5,240 nucleotides of DNA. Origin: Verrucomicrobiaceae bacterium. GTDB lineage: Bacteria; Verrucomicrobiota; Verrucomicrobiae; Verrucomicrobiales; Akkermansiaceae. Under the pieces are notes generated by a model. The model searched no databases. It saw only the letters and a list, made by a program, of their open reading frames with translations, and was not told where the DNA came from. The translations under genes were made by a program, and so were the position numbers. How positions within the stretch are numbered: the first letter of the stretch is position 1; each line of letters begins with the position of its first letter. Below, piece after piece: positions 1 to 5,240 of this stretch. Location: positions 1-5,240 of the forward strand of contig CANBTO010000415.1 of the NCBI GenBank assembly GCA_947372405.1, written 5' to 3'.

Positions 1-57
1 AAACCGAAGTAAGTCACGAGATTCTATGTGAAGTCGATCTACAACCGTGATGTTCAT
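1..57 (-). CDS. 5' end of an unidentified gene downstream of the DUF262 gene (truncated by window edge)
   Basis: An open frame starts with ATG at 57-55 and runs to base 1 without a stop, giving MNITVVDRLHIESRDLLRF. Two things make it credible despite its length. An AGGAG ribosome binding site (70-66) lies 8 nt before the ATG and overlaps the DUF262 stop codon. The gap to the DUF262 gene is only 11 nt, so the two genes are probably co-transcribed and co-translated. Base composition matches the low-GC DUF262 gene. Nineteen residues are too few to name a family. DUF262 genes are often paired with a second protein, such as a nuclease, HEPN protein or ATPase, so a partner or effector is a reasonable inference but is not shown. 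I am fairly sure of the start and have no functional call. Confidence 0.62.
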   Translation of the reverse strand, partial: MNITVVDRLHIESRDLLRF

Positions 58-65
58 AAAAATAG

Positions 66-70
66 CTCCT
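66..70 (-). promoter_or_regulatory. Ribosome binding site of the truncated downstream gene
   Basis: On the minus strand the sequence AGGAG sits 8 nt before the ATG at 57, at normal Shine-Dalgarno spacing. Its first two bases are the last two of the DUF262 TAG stop. The overlap suggests that ribosomes finishing DUF262 re-initiate on the next gene. Most other starts in this window lack such a site. Confidence 0.6.
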
Positions 71-1241
71 ACAAAGAACTAATGATGGCTTTCGCCCTAT
101 TGAGTCGGGTTGTGACGTTCGTGGTGCGTGTAGTGCCTTCTAGCGAGGCCTCACTAAACACCTCGTCCTCGGCTAGTTGTCGCAGCTCCGATGCTAGTAA
201 AGAACCTGTCACTAGGATTCTTTTCCCAAAGGCCTCTTCGCAAGTTGCAGAAAACACGGCTTCAAAAAGAGCGATGTTAAACCGATTGTTCTTTTTGTTA
301 ATAAATGCATCGTCGGGGAGCGCTCCACATCCAGTGAGGAATGAGTAGAACAGGTCCTTTAGATAGTTGTTTTGTTCCTCAGTATGGGATTCACATTTTC
401 GCGAAAACTGATTTAAAAATTTGACCATTGATGGGGAATAGTTTTCCCCGTCAACAAGCATAGCAAATCCACGAAGTAGGATTTCTATATCCTTCATGTG
501 AAGGTCCGGCTCAGACGATTGGAGAATACGTCTCCACGATTCTTCTGCATTGATGTGATAAAGCATTTCATAAAAACGTGAGTGATACATGCTCGTGCGT
601 ATTTCTTGGGGCCGGAGATTAATTCCGCCGGAATTGAGCCGATTGAAGACCTCATACATTGACGAATCATCCCCTGTGGGAGAGTTTTGTTTCACAACTA
701 TGTTGCGAATAGGCCGCAGATCGAATTGGGTTTTGTAGTCACCCAGTGTGGCGTAATTCAATCCTCGAAACTTATTGGCATGGTTCGGAAGGCGTTCAGG
801 CAATCTGAGATTAAAAGTTTGGAAAAACTCATCGTTGTGGAGAACATCATCGGGAATCTTGCCTTCACGATCAAAAATAACTCGGAGTTCGACTCGTTTC
901 TCCTTTCGAGGGAAGCGCTTTTTGATGAAGTAGTAGATTGACATCAAGCGTTGCTGCCCGTCAATAACAAGAAATCTGTTACGGGCCTGTTCGTAAAGGA
1001 ACAGTTGTGGGACCGGAAGACCGAGGATAAGAGACTCGATCAGTTTGGAGGCTCTCGCCAAATCCCATACAAAGTTGCGTTGGAAACCTGGAATTCTCAC
1101 TGCTCCTGATTCAACGAAACTGTGAAGCGTCATCACATTGAAATCGTTAGGTGCCGCAGTTATGTCATATTCTTCGACCTGCAGGTCATCAGCGTCTTCT
1201 GCGTAGTCGTCAAACCAATCAGATTTGTTGTTATCACTCAT
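69..1241 (-). CDS. DUF262 (GmrS-like N-terminal) domain protein, probable defence-related
   Basis: This encodes a 390-residue cytoplasmic protein with no signal peptide or membrane segment. It has the hallmarks of the DUF262 family (ParB/sulfiredoxin-like fold): IPGFQRNFVW at about 50-59, LGLPVPQLFLYE at 73-84, VIDGQQRL at 92-99 containing the DGQQR motif, and FNRLNSGG at 199-206 followed by LRPQEIR at 209-215. The family includes the NTP-using half of GmrSD, SspE and BrxU-type restriction proteins. The remainder (about 220-390) looks helical, and I see no DUF1524/HNH (H..P) nuclease motif in it. The frame stays open upstream to 1808, but that stretch is antisense to the esterase gene. The ATG at 1241 is chosen because family-like, lower-GC sequence begins there; it has only a purine-rich AAGAAACGAA leader. 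GC is visibly lower than in the genes to the right, suggesting horizontal acquisition. The domain call is firm. A defence role is inferred from the family. Confidence 0.9.
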   Translation of the reverse strand: MSDNNKSDWFDDYAEDADDLQVEEYDITAAPNDFNVMTLHSFVESGAVRIPGFQRNFVWDLARASKLIESLILGLPVPQLFLYEQARNRFLVIDGQQRLMSIYYFIKKRFPRKEKRVELRVIFDREGKIPDDVLHNDEFFQTFNLRLPERLPNHANKFRGLNYATLGDYKTQFDLRPIRNIVVKQNSPTGDDSSMYEVFNRLNSGGINLRPQEIRTSMYHSRFYEMLYHINAEESWRRILQSSEPDLHMKDIEILLRGFAMLVDGENYSPSMVKFLNQFSRKCESHTEEQNNYLKDLFYSFLTGCGALPDDAFINKKNNRFNIALFEAVFSATCEEAFGKRILVTGSLLASELRQLAEDEVFSEASLEGTTRTTNVTTRLNRAKAIISSL

Positions 1242-1321
1242 TTCGTTTCTTTTTTGGGTTGCAAAGATTGTAAGATTAAGGTCAGTCTTTTTGGGAAAGA
1301 AGTGGTCATGGGTCAAGAGCC
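1242..1321. other. Intergenic junction between the low-GC block and the esterase gene
   Basis: These 80 bp separate the stop of the esterase-like gene from the start of the DUF262 gene, both on the minus strand. Composition changes here from GC-rich to AT-rich. No convincing hairpin terminator for the esterase gene was found. The pentamer TGACC occurs three times on the minus strand (1315-1311, 1308-1304, 1284-1280), which may be chance. No transposon ends or tRNA fragment were recognised at this boundary. Confidence 0.5.
1267..1272 (-). promoter_or_regulatory. Candidate -10 element for the DUF262 gene
   Basis: On the minus strand TACAAT, one mismatch from the TATAAT consensus, lies 25 nt before the DUF262 ATG in an AT-rich stretch. 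No good -35 hexamer was found at 16-18 nt spacing, so this is only a candidate. An own promoter would fit a recently acquired gene separated by 80 bp from its upstream neighbour. Confidence 0.22.
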
Positions 1322-2551
1322 TCACCGCCCCTTCATCATCGCAAGGTTGGCTTCGGCGAAGGCCTTGCCCATGAGGGCGAAGGTTTTGGCGCAGCCGAGG
1401 TAGTGATAGCCGGCATTGGACGCGCCGCGCTTCCACATGGTGGCTTCTTTCTCGCTGATGAGCTCGGCTTCGTATTTCTTGAGGTATTCCTTTTGTTGGG
1501 CCTCGTCCATCGAGCCGTCCTTGTTCGGGCCGTTCTTGTCCTTCACCCGAAGCAGGTAGCCCATCTGCTTCACCTTGGCGTGTTTTGCGTCGATCGCCGC
1601 GAGTTCCTCCGACCAGAAGGGCGCGGTTTGCACCGCGGCGACATTGCCTTTGAATTCCGGCATCGACGCGGGAGCGGCCATGGCCTCGCGGAAGGAGAGC
1701 CCGCTCCCTTTCGTATTCATGCCGTCCACGCCGATGACCCCGATGACGAAGGGCATCTTGGGGGCCTTGAGGTCCTTGCGCACGTCGCGGATGAAGTCGG
1801 CCAGCCACTCGCTGTATTTCGAGTAGTCCTGGGTCTTGCCATCGGCACCTTTAGGATAGGTGCCGCCATCCACGAGGTCGTTGAAGCCCTGGAGCCAGAT
1901 GAAGCCGGATATTTCATAACCATCGGCAGAGCTATAGGCCGGGCAGACGCGCTTGGGATCGGCGAGCACGCTTTTCACATGGTCGACCATGAAGTGATAG
2001 AATCGGCCGCATTCCTTCGCCTTCTTGGCTTTCTCCGCCTCGATGTCTTTGCCCTGCTTTTTCATCTGCTCGATCTGCGCCTCGCTGAAGACATAGGGCC
2101 CTGCGCTGGGCGGGCGGAACTCGGTGTTCAGGCTGCGGCCGCCCCATGCGGTTTTGATGAGGAGGACCGGTTCCTTGAGCGCGGCATCCATGGTCAGCCC
2201 GAAGGTGAACTCGGGGCCGATCTTGCCGCCGTCCTTCGTGGGTTGGTCGCCCCTCGCGCCGAATCCTGCGGTGAGCTTGCCGGTGCCCTCGCCATTGGCG
2301 TTGCCTTCGTAATGGCCGGTTAGATAGGAGATCCACGTGTGGTCGGCCACAGCGGGCTTGCCGTCCGGTCCGCGCATCTTCTTGAGGAGAGGCGCGGTGG
2401 CGGGATCGTCACCGATGTAGTCGAACGTCTCGACGCGCGCGTGGCCCTCCATGTTCGACTGGCCGGCGAGGATGAAGACTTTCATCGGTTTCGCTTGCGC
2501 GAAGGTGATGGCGAGAAGTGCGGATGTTAGAATGGCGCTGGTGGTTTTCAT
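1322..2551 (-). CDS. Secreted SGNH-hydrolase / SASA-type (sialate O-acetylesterase-like) carbohydrate esterase
   Basis: This encodes 409 residues with a signal peptide at 1-20 (MKTT..., hydrophobic core SAILTSALLAITF, cleavage after AQA), so an exported protein. Mature block I is ILAGQSNMEG at 27-36, with Ser32 the expected nucleophile of the SASA version of SGNH esterases. Further blocks are KTAWGGRS at 133-140, GFIWLQGFND at 216-225 (the W.QG.ND block) and GYHYLG at 381-386, where His383 is the likely catalytic histidine. The family removes acetyl or similar groups from carbohydrates; the substrate cannot be read here. A Lys/Glu-rich segment at about 158-182 looks like a charged helical insertion between core blocks. 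The start at 2551 is chosen because it places the signal peptide at the N-terminus, although the frame is open 12 codons further. No Shine-Dalgarno site is visible. It is transcribed away from the 189-residue gene on the plus strand. Confidence 0.88.
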   Translation of the reverse strand: MKTTSAILTSALLAITFAQAKPMKVFILAGQSNMEGHARVETFDYIGDDPATAPLLKKMRGPDGKPAVADHTWISYLTGHYEGNANGEGTGKLTAGFGARGDQPTKDGGKIGPEFTFGLTMDAALKEPVLLIKTAWGGRSLNTEFRPPSAGPYVFSEAQIEQMKKQGKDIEAEKAKKAKECGRFYHFMVDHVKSVLADPKRVCPAYSSADGYEISGFIWLQGFNDLVDGGTYPKGADGKTQDYSKYSEWLADFIRDVRKDLKAPKMPFVIGVIGVDGMNTKGSGLSFREAMAAPASMPEFKGNVAAVQTAPFWSEELAAIDAKHAKVKQMGYLLRVKDKNGPNKDGSMDEAQQKEYLKKYEAELISEKEATMWKRGASNAGYHYLGCAKTFALMGKAFAEANLAMMKGR

Positions 2552-2581
2552 GGATAAATTGGGATGGTGGCTGATTACGCA

Positions 2582-2591
2582 TCGCATGCTC
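2582..2591 (+). repeat. Copy 1 of a 10-bp direct repeat (TCGCATGCTC)
   Basis: This copy starts 31 nt upstream of the esterase start codon at 2551. The identical decamer recurs at 2705-2714. The core GCATGC is self-complementary. It overlaps the short inverted repeat at 2580-2597. It could be a regulator binding site shared by the two divergent genes; that is inference. Confidence 0.4.
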
Positions 2592-2600
2592 GCGATGTTT

Positions 2601-2610
2601 CGGATATCCG
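2601..2610. repeat. 10-bp perfect palindrome (CGGATATCCG)
   Basis: A perfect decamer palindrome about 50 bp upstream of the esterase start, within the divergent intergenic region. Dimeric repressors bind such sites, but no regulator gene is present in the window to link it to. Confidence 0.3.
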
Positions 2611-2704
2611 GGGCCTGTCGTCAGGCATGTTTCGCGGCAGTCCTGCTTTGAAAGTGAGTTGCTTCCTCCCCGCCCAGGTTTCCCTCGACTTGCCCTGCGC
2701 GGAT

Positions 2705-2714
2705 TCGCATGCTC
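2705..2714 (+). repeat. Copy 2 of a 10-bp direct repeat (TCGCATGCTC)
   Basis: Identical to 2582-2591 and ending 13 nt before the ATG at 2728. The two copies bracket the divergent intergenic region, one close to each gene, an arrangement compatible with shared regulation. Confidence 0.4.
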
Positions 2715-2727
2715 ATCCCTGAAATTC

Positions 2728-3297
2728 ATGAATACGATCCACACACCGAATTGGATGTCTTGGGAATGCGGCGTCGATCTTGTTGGCATGACACAGCCGG
2801 GCCTGGCCATGCCGAACGTCATTGTCCACGTCGCCCGCATCGTGCACACGCCGGTTGGCACTGCGCCCAGCGGCATGATCTGCTGGCAACCGGATCCCAA
2901 CGCGGCGCCGGCGGTCGTAGGTTTCATTTCCCATGACCCGCAGAACGTCGGGAAATATTTCGGGCCGAAAATTTTCGCCGGCACGCCGTTCGAAAACGCA
3001 CCGGTGCTGGAATCCAGGATCGAAGTGGATGCTGGCCAGGCACCCGGTGAAGTCATCGCGACGGTGACGGTGGCTGGCTTCGTATTCCAAACCTGCCTGC
3101 GGGGATTGGGCCCGGCGGAACTCATCCATCGTCCGCCTGCCGCCATGACGCCTTTCTGGCAACAGGGCACGGAATCCGCCGCAACTTCCGCATCCCTGAA
3201 GGTGAACGGCGAGGAGGTTTCGGTGATCATCCCGCCGACGGGAATTTCGGGTGGCCCTGCTGCGGTTTGGTCACCCTGCGGCATATACGCGCGCTGA
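2728..3297 (+). CDS. Uncharacterised 189-residue protein
   Basis: I do not recognise the family. The frame has a strong coding signature: third codon positions are mostly G or C through its whole length, and the antisense frames read as low-complexity shadows. The protein starts MNTIHTPNWM and ends WSPCGIYAR. It has no signal peptide, membrane helix or recognised motif. It is rich in Gly, Pro, Ala and Val, with short hydrophobic stretches such as VIVHVARIVH (31-40) and EVIATVTVAGFVF (108-120), suggesting a beta-rich cytoplasmic fold. Cysteines at 14, 52, 123 and 184 are scattered rather than clustered. The ATG at 2728 is preferred, but no Shine-Dalgarno site decides between it, an in-frame TTG at 2659 and an ATG at 2755. 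It is divergent from the esterase gene and convergent with the propeller gene, 26 bp away, so it is probably transcribed alone. Confidence 0.68.
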   Translation: MNTIHTPNWMSWECGVDLVGMTQPGLAMPNVIVHVARIVHTPVGTAPSGMICWQPDPNAAPAVVGFISHDPQNVGKYFGPKIFAGTPFENAPVLESRIEVDAGQAPGEVIATVTVAGFVFQTCLRGLGPAELIHRPPAAMTPFWQQGTESAATSASLKVNGEEVSVIIPPTGISGGPAAVWSPCGIYAR

Positions 3298-3323
3298 GGT
3301 CAGTCGTCTGGCGGGGCCCGGCA

Positions 3324-3992
3324 TCACTTGCGGACCTTCGTCTTGACGTAGAGATCCAGGAAATTGTCAGTGGTTTCACCGACGACTCCTGTTTCCTTGC
3401 CAGCAGGCGTGAACAGGTAGAACCAGTCGTAGGATCCGCCGCCCAGAAAATAACGGTGTTGCTGGACCAGCAACTGCCCCCGGAATTCGCCGTCCGGCAC
3501 GACCGTGAGATTGTCCCCGGAGACCACGAAGTGTTCCTTGCGCTTGGTGGTGTCGATCACATGAACCGCACCGCTGGTGGTCCATGCCGTGGTGACAAAA
3601 TACACGAGGCGGCAGTCAGCGGAAAACTGGATGTCATCGAAGCTGGCGATCAGGTTTTCCATGCGTTTGCTTTCCCGCGTGCGCAACAACCTCGACGGCT
3701 CCTTGCCGTCCGTGCGCACTTGCCACAATTCGGAGGGAGGATGCTCGCCCGTTCCACTGGACAGTGGTTTGCCGTCGATGCGCCGCACGAAAGCGATCCA
3801 TTCACCCGCTGGATCGGACACGGGATTGGAATCCCGTCCGCTGGATGTCAGTTGCCGCTCCTTGCCCGCCGGGTCGGTGAGGAAGATGTTGCCGTCACGT
3901 GCCGTGACGGATGGCTGGCCTGCGAAGGCAACAGCAGTGCAGATCCAGCAAGCTGCTGGGAACGTGTGTTGAAAAAGGAAGCGGTATGTCAT
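3324..3992 (-). CDS. Short exported TolB/PD40-type beta-propeller-like protein
   Basis: This encodes 222 residues. The N-terminus (FLFQHTFPAACWICTAVAFAG, 5-25) resembles a signal peptide ending near residue 25, so a periplasmic or secreted location is likely. The rest shows the blade rhythm of PD40/TolB-like propellers: GNIFLTDPAGKERQLT (34-49), DSNPVSDPAGEWIAFVRR (54-71, the best PD40 match, D..P..SPDG..IAF-like), LWQVRTDGKEPSRL (89-102), then FDDIQFSADCRLVYFVT (118-134) and a C-terminal strand region to 222. This is about four to five blades at most, fewer than the six or seven of complete propellers. Such domains usually serve in binding or as modules of peptidases and TolB. The gene overlaps the upstream PDZ/helical-repeat gene by 4 nt (ATGA, 3992-3989), with GAAAGGA at 4010-4004 as ribosome binding site, so the two are translationally coupled and probably cooperate. 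No catalytic motif was seen. Confidence 0.78.
   Translation of the reverse strand: MTYRFLFQHTFPAACWICTAVAFAGQPSVTARDGNIFLTDPAGKERQLTSSGRDSNPVSDPAGEWIAFVRRIDGKPLSSGTGEHPPSELWQVRTDGKEPSRLLRTRESKRMENLIASFDDIQFSADCRLVYFVTTAWTTSGAVHVIDTTKRKEHFVVSGDNLTVVPDGEFRGQLLVQQHRYFLGGGSYDWFYLFTPAGKETGVVGETTDNFLDLYVKTKVRK
3989..3992 (-). other. ATGA stop/start overlap coupling the PDZ/helical gene to the propeller gene
   Basis: On the minus strand the bases ATGA contain both the ATG of the propeller gene (3992-3990) and the TGA of the upstream gene (3991-3989). This is a classic translational-coupling junction and strong evidence that both genes lie on one transcript. Confidence 0.85.
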
Positions 3993-5240
3993 GACTGCGG
4001 GTGTCCTTTCACTCCTTGAATTCTCAGCCTCGCTTTGTCCGTACCGAGCGCCAGCACCATCGCGGCGGTCGGGTGGATGCGGGGGGACATGTAGTAGGCT
4101 TTTTCGTGGAGGTTGCGGCCGGGTTGGATGACGAAGGCACCGTCGTGGGTGCGGGCCATGTTGATGAAGGCCTTGTTGTAATCGAGCACCGAGCGGGTGG
4201 CTTCGTCGTTGCCGGAGAGCTGGATGCCGAGGAAGGCCCAGCCCCAGGCGAGGGAGTTGTCGCCATGGCCGTCGTTGATGCGGGTCCTGGAAGTGACCAG
4301 TCCGCGGGTGACGCGGCTGACGTAGTCGTCGGTGCCCGGTCGGTTCGCCACGCGGTGGACGATGAGCGAGAGTCCCTGCAAGCCCACGGGCGAGTAGGCG
4401 CCGGTGGCGAAACGGTAACCCATGTAGCCGGATTCGTTGGTGTTGGTGTGGATGCAGTCGTAGGCGATGTCGCGGTTGAAGGTTTCGATTTTCACTCCGC
4501 AGTCTTCGGCGAGCTCCCAGGTCAGCAGGGCCATCAGGGTGGTGATGGTCATGGTGCCGTATCCGCCAATGAGCGCGCCATGGCCGTTGCCGCCCTTGAG
4601 GTAGTTCGCAGCCTGCGGCTGGCCGCCGTGCATGCGGTCCTTGTAGAGCTCCGGATCGATGACCTGGGAGAGGTAGAGGCGTTTGCAATCATCCTCGATG
4701 GTAGGGAGCACGCGCTTGTCCTTGGTCTGGAGGAAATATTCGGCGAGGAAGATGGCTTGGTAGGATCGATACCAGGTCCATGCGTTTTCTTCCGGCGGTG
4801 TGTTCCATGCCATGGCCAGGGTTTCCGCCTCCTTCATTTTGCCTTGGGCGAGCAGGGCCAGGCCGACAAGGCCTTTTTCGTTCACATCCCCGACGTGTTC
4901 CTCGGGGTGCTTGAGCAGATAGTCCATCGCCCTGGCCACGAGTTTTTCCGACTTCTGGCAGTGCTTCGGGAAGGTGTCGCTGAAGCGGCCGATGGCTTCG
5001 AGCTTGATGTCCACCTCGGCGGGCTTGTTGTCGCGGATGACATCGAGCGTGAGTGTGCCGTCCTTGCCCTCGCTGTCCTCGATGGCGGCACCCATGTCCA
5101 TGATCGGCCCTTCGTAACCGGCACCGGCGTCCATGCTGTAGAACTTGCCGAAGGTGTGCTTGGAGAACGGCTTGCCGTTGACACCGGTGATTTCATCGTC
5201 GATCCGGAGTTGGCCATCGGCGGGTGATTTGGCGAACACG
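3989..5240 (-). CDS. PDZ plus alpha-helical-repeat protein, DUF6288-like (5' end outside window)
   Basis: The last 416 residues of a longer protein; the frame is open through the right edge. The visible N-terminus is already inside a PDZ domain: VFAKSPADGQLRIDDEITGV and NGKPF (1-25) form the typical carboxylate-binding and beta-strand region, and TLTLDVIRD (62-70) is the late PDZ strand. The GTG at 5239 is therefore unlikely to be the real start. From about 95 to 410 the chain is mostly helical with paired-helix repeats. Gly-rich turns include GGNGHGALIGGYGTM (216-230), NESGYMGYRFATGAYS (268-283), DGHGDNSLAWGW (323-334) and HPTAAMVLALG (389-399). This looks like an alpha/alpha-toroid, as in terpenoid-cyclase-like folds. 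The overall pattern resembles DUF6288 proteins, whose function is unknown; I recall this rather than having tested it. It is the first gene of a coupled pair with the propeller gene. Confidence 0.82.
   Translation of the reverse strand, partial: VFAKSPADGQLRIDDEITGVNGKPFSKHTFGKFYSMDAGAGYEGPIMDMGAAIEDSEGKDGTLTLDVIRDNKPAEVDIKLEAIGRFSDTFPKHCQKSEKLVARAMDYLLKHPEEHVGDVNEKGLVGLALLAQGKMKEAETLAMAWNTPPEENAWTWYRSYQAIFLAEYFLQTKDKRVLPTIEDDCKRLYLSQVIDPELYKDRMHGGQPQAANYLKGGNGHGALIGGYGTMTITTLMALLTWELAEDCGVKIETFNRDIAYDCIHTNTNESGYMGYRFATGAYSPVGLQGLSLIVHRVANRPGTDDYVSRVTRGLVTSRTRINDGHGDNSLAWGWAFLGIQLSGNDEATRSVLDYNKAFINMARTHDGAFVIQPGRNLHEKAYYMSPRIHPTAAMVLALGTDKARLRIQGVKGHPQS
4004..4010 (-). promoter_or_regulatory. 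Ribosome binding site of the propeller gene
   Basis: GAAAGGA on the minus strand ends 11 nt before the ATG at 3992, inside the upstream coding region. A second purine block, AAGGAGT, lies just before it at 4017-4011. Spacing is at the long end of normal, but together with the ATGA overlap it supports this start. Confidence 0.5.

Larger units (their letters stand above)
2552..2727. other. Divergent intergenic region (probable promoters and operators)
   Basis: These 176 bp lie between the starts of the minus-strand esterase gene and the plus-strand 189-residue gene, so promoters for both should be here. No clear sigma70 -35/-10 pair was recognised. Visible structure is a 10-bp direct repeat with a palindromic GCATGC core near each gene start, a 10-bp perfect palindrome at 2601-2610, and a short inverted repeat (CATCGC/GCGATG, 2580-2597, 6-bp stem, 6-nt loop). 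Confidence 0.5.

Noticed and set aside
28..348. 106-codon plus-strand frame overlapping the DUF262 gene end
   Set aside because: It lies opposite conserved DUF262 protein sequence and the coupled downstream start. The product is Ser-rich without a recognisable domain, and no ribosome binding site was seen.
1242..1808. N-terminal extension of the DUF262 reading frame, which stays open to 1808 (minus strand)
   Set aside because: The extension is Arg/Gly/His-rich sequence antiparallel in phase to the esterase gene on the same strand and lacks family similarity. The DUF262 protein begins naturally at the ATG at 1241, where the base composition also changes.
1403..2323. Long open frame of 306 codons on the plus strand opposite the esterase gene
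   Set aside because: It is an antisense shadow created by the high GC content. The minus-strand product has a signal peptide and intact SGNH/SASA motifs, whereas the plus-strand product has no recognisable domain.
2580..2597. Inverted repeat CATCGC/GCGATG with 6-nt loop as a terminator or attenuator
   Set aside because: A 6-bp stem without a T-tract is expected by chance in GC-rich sequence. It is mentioned only as part of the intergenic description.
2409..3284. 291-codon minus-strand frame covering the intergenic region and the 189-residue gene
   Set aside because: It is antisense to the plus-strand gene in the complementary frame, then runs through the intergenic region into the esterase gene out of frame. 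Its product lacks coherent structure, and codon bias favours the plus strand.
3298..3323. Possible bidirectional terminator between the convergent genes (GC-rich GGGGCCC stretch)
   Set aside because: The GGGCCC core is self-complementary but leaves no loop, there is no adjacent T-run, and no stable stem could be drawn in the 26-bp gap.
4001..5227. 408-codon open frame on the plus strand opposite the PDZ/helical-repeat gene
   Set aside because: The translated product is a Val/Gly/His/Asp-rich shadow without a domain, while the minus strand encodes a coherent PDZ and helical-repeat protein with a coupled downstream gene.

Overview
The window looks like chromosomal DNA from a bacterium of the Planctomycetota-Verrucomicrobiota group, most likely Verrucomicrobiota. 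This is an inference. It rests on the high-GC coding sequence over most of the window, the lack of clear Shine-Dalgarno sites before several starts, a secreted SGNH/SASA-type esterase-like protein, and a PDZ plus helical-repeat exoprotein of a kind I associate with that group. No RNA gene, IS element or CRISPR array was seen.

Layout. (1) Positions 1-1241, minus strand, hold a visibly lower-GC block: sampled 60-base lines are about 43-50% GC, against about 63-67% in sampled lines to the right. It contains a complete DUF262 (GmrS-like) gene. After its stop comes an 11-nt gap, a good ribosome binding site, and the first 19 codons of a second gene that runs off the left edge. (2) 1242-1321 is the 80-bp junction between this block and the high-GC region. 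(3) 1322-2551, minus strand, encodes a secreted SGNH-hydrolase/SASA-like carbohydrate-esterase-type protein. (4) 2552-2727 is a divergent intergenic region with a 10-bp direct repeat near each start and a 10-bp perfect palindrome. (5) 2728-3297, plus strand, encodes an uncharacterised 189-residue protein. (6) 3324-3992 and 3989-5240, both minus strand, are a translationally coupled pair. A PDZ plus alpha-helical-repeat protein (5' end outside the window) is followed, through an ATGA overlap, by a short secreted TolB/PD40-type beta-propeller-like protein.

How the genes may work together. The esterase-like protein and the PDZ/propeller pair look like export-directed proteins of a polymer- or surface-processing lifestyle, but no shared substrate can be read from the sequence. 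The DUF262 gene is the best candidate for an accessory defence function. It has the family's DGQQR motif, no DUF1524/HNH nuclease domain in the same chain, atypical base composition, and a tightly coupled partner cut off at the window edge. The identity of that partner is the main open question here.
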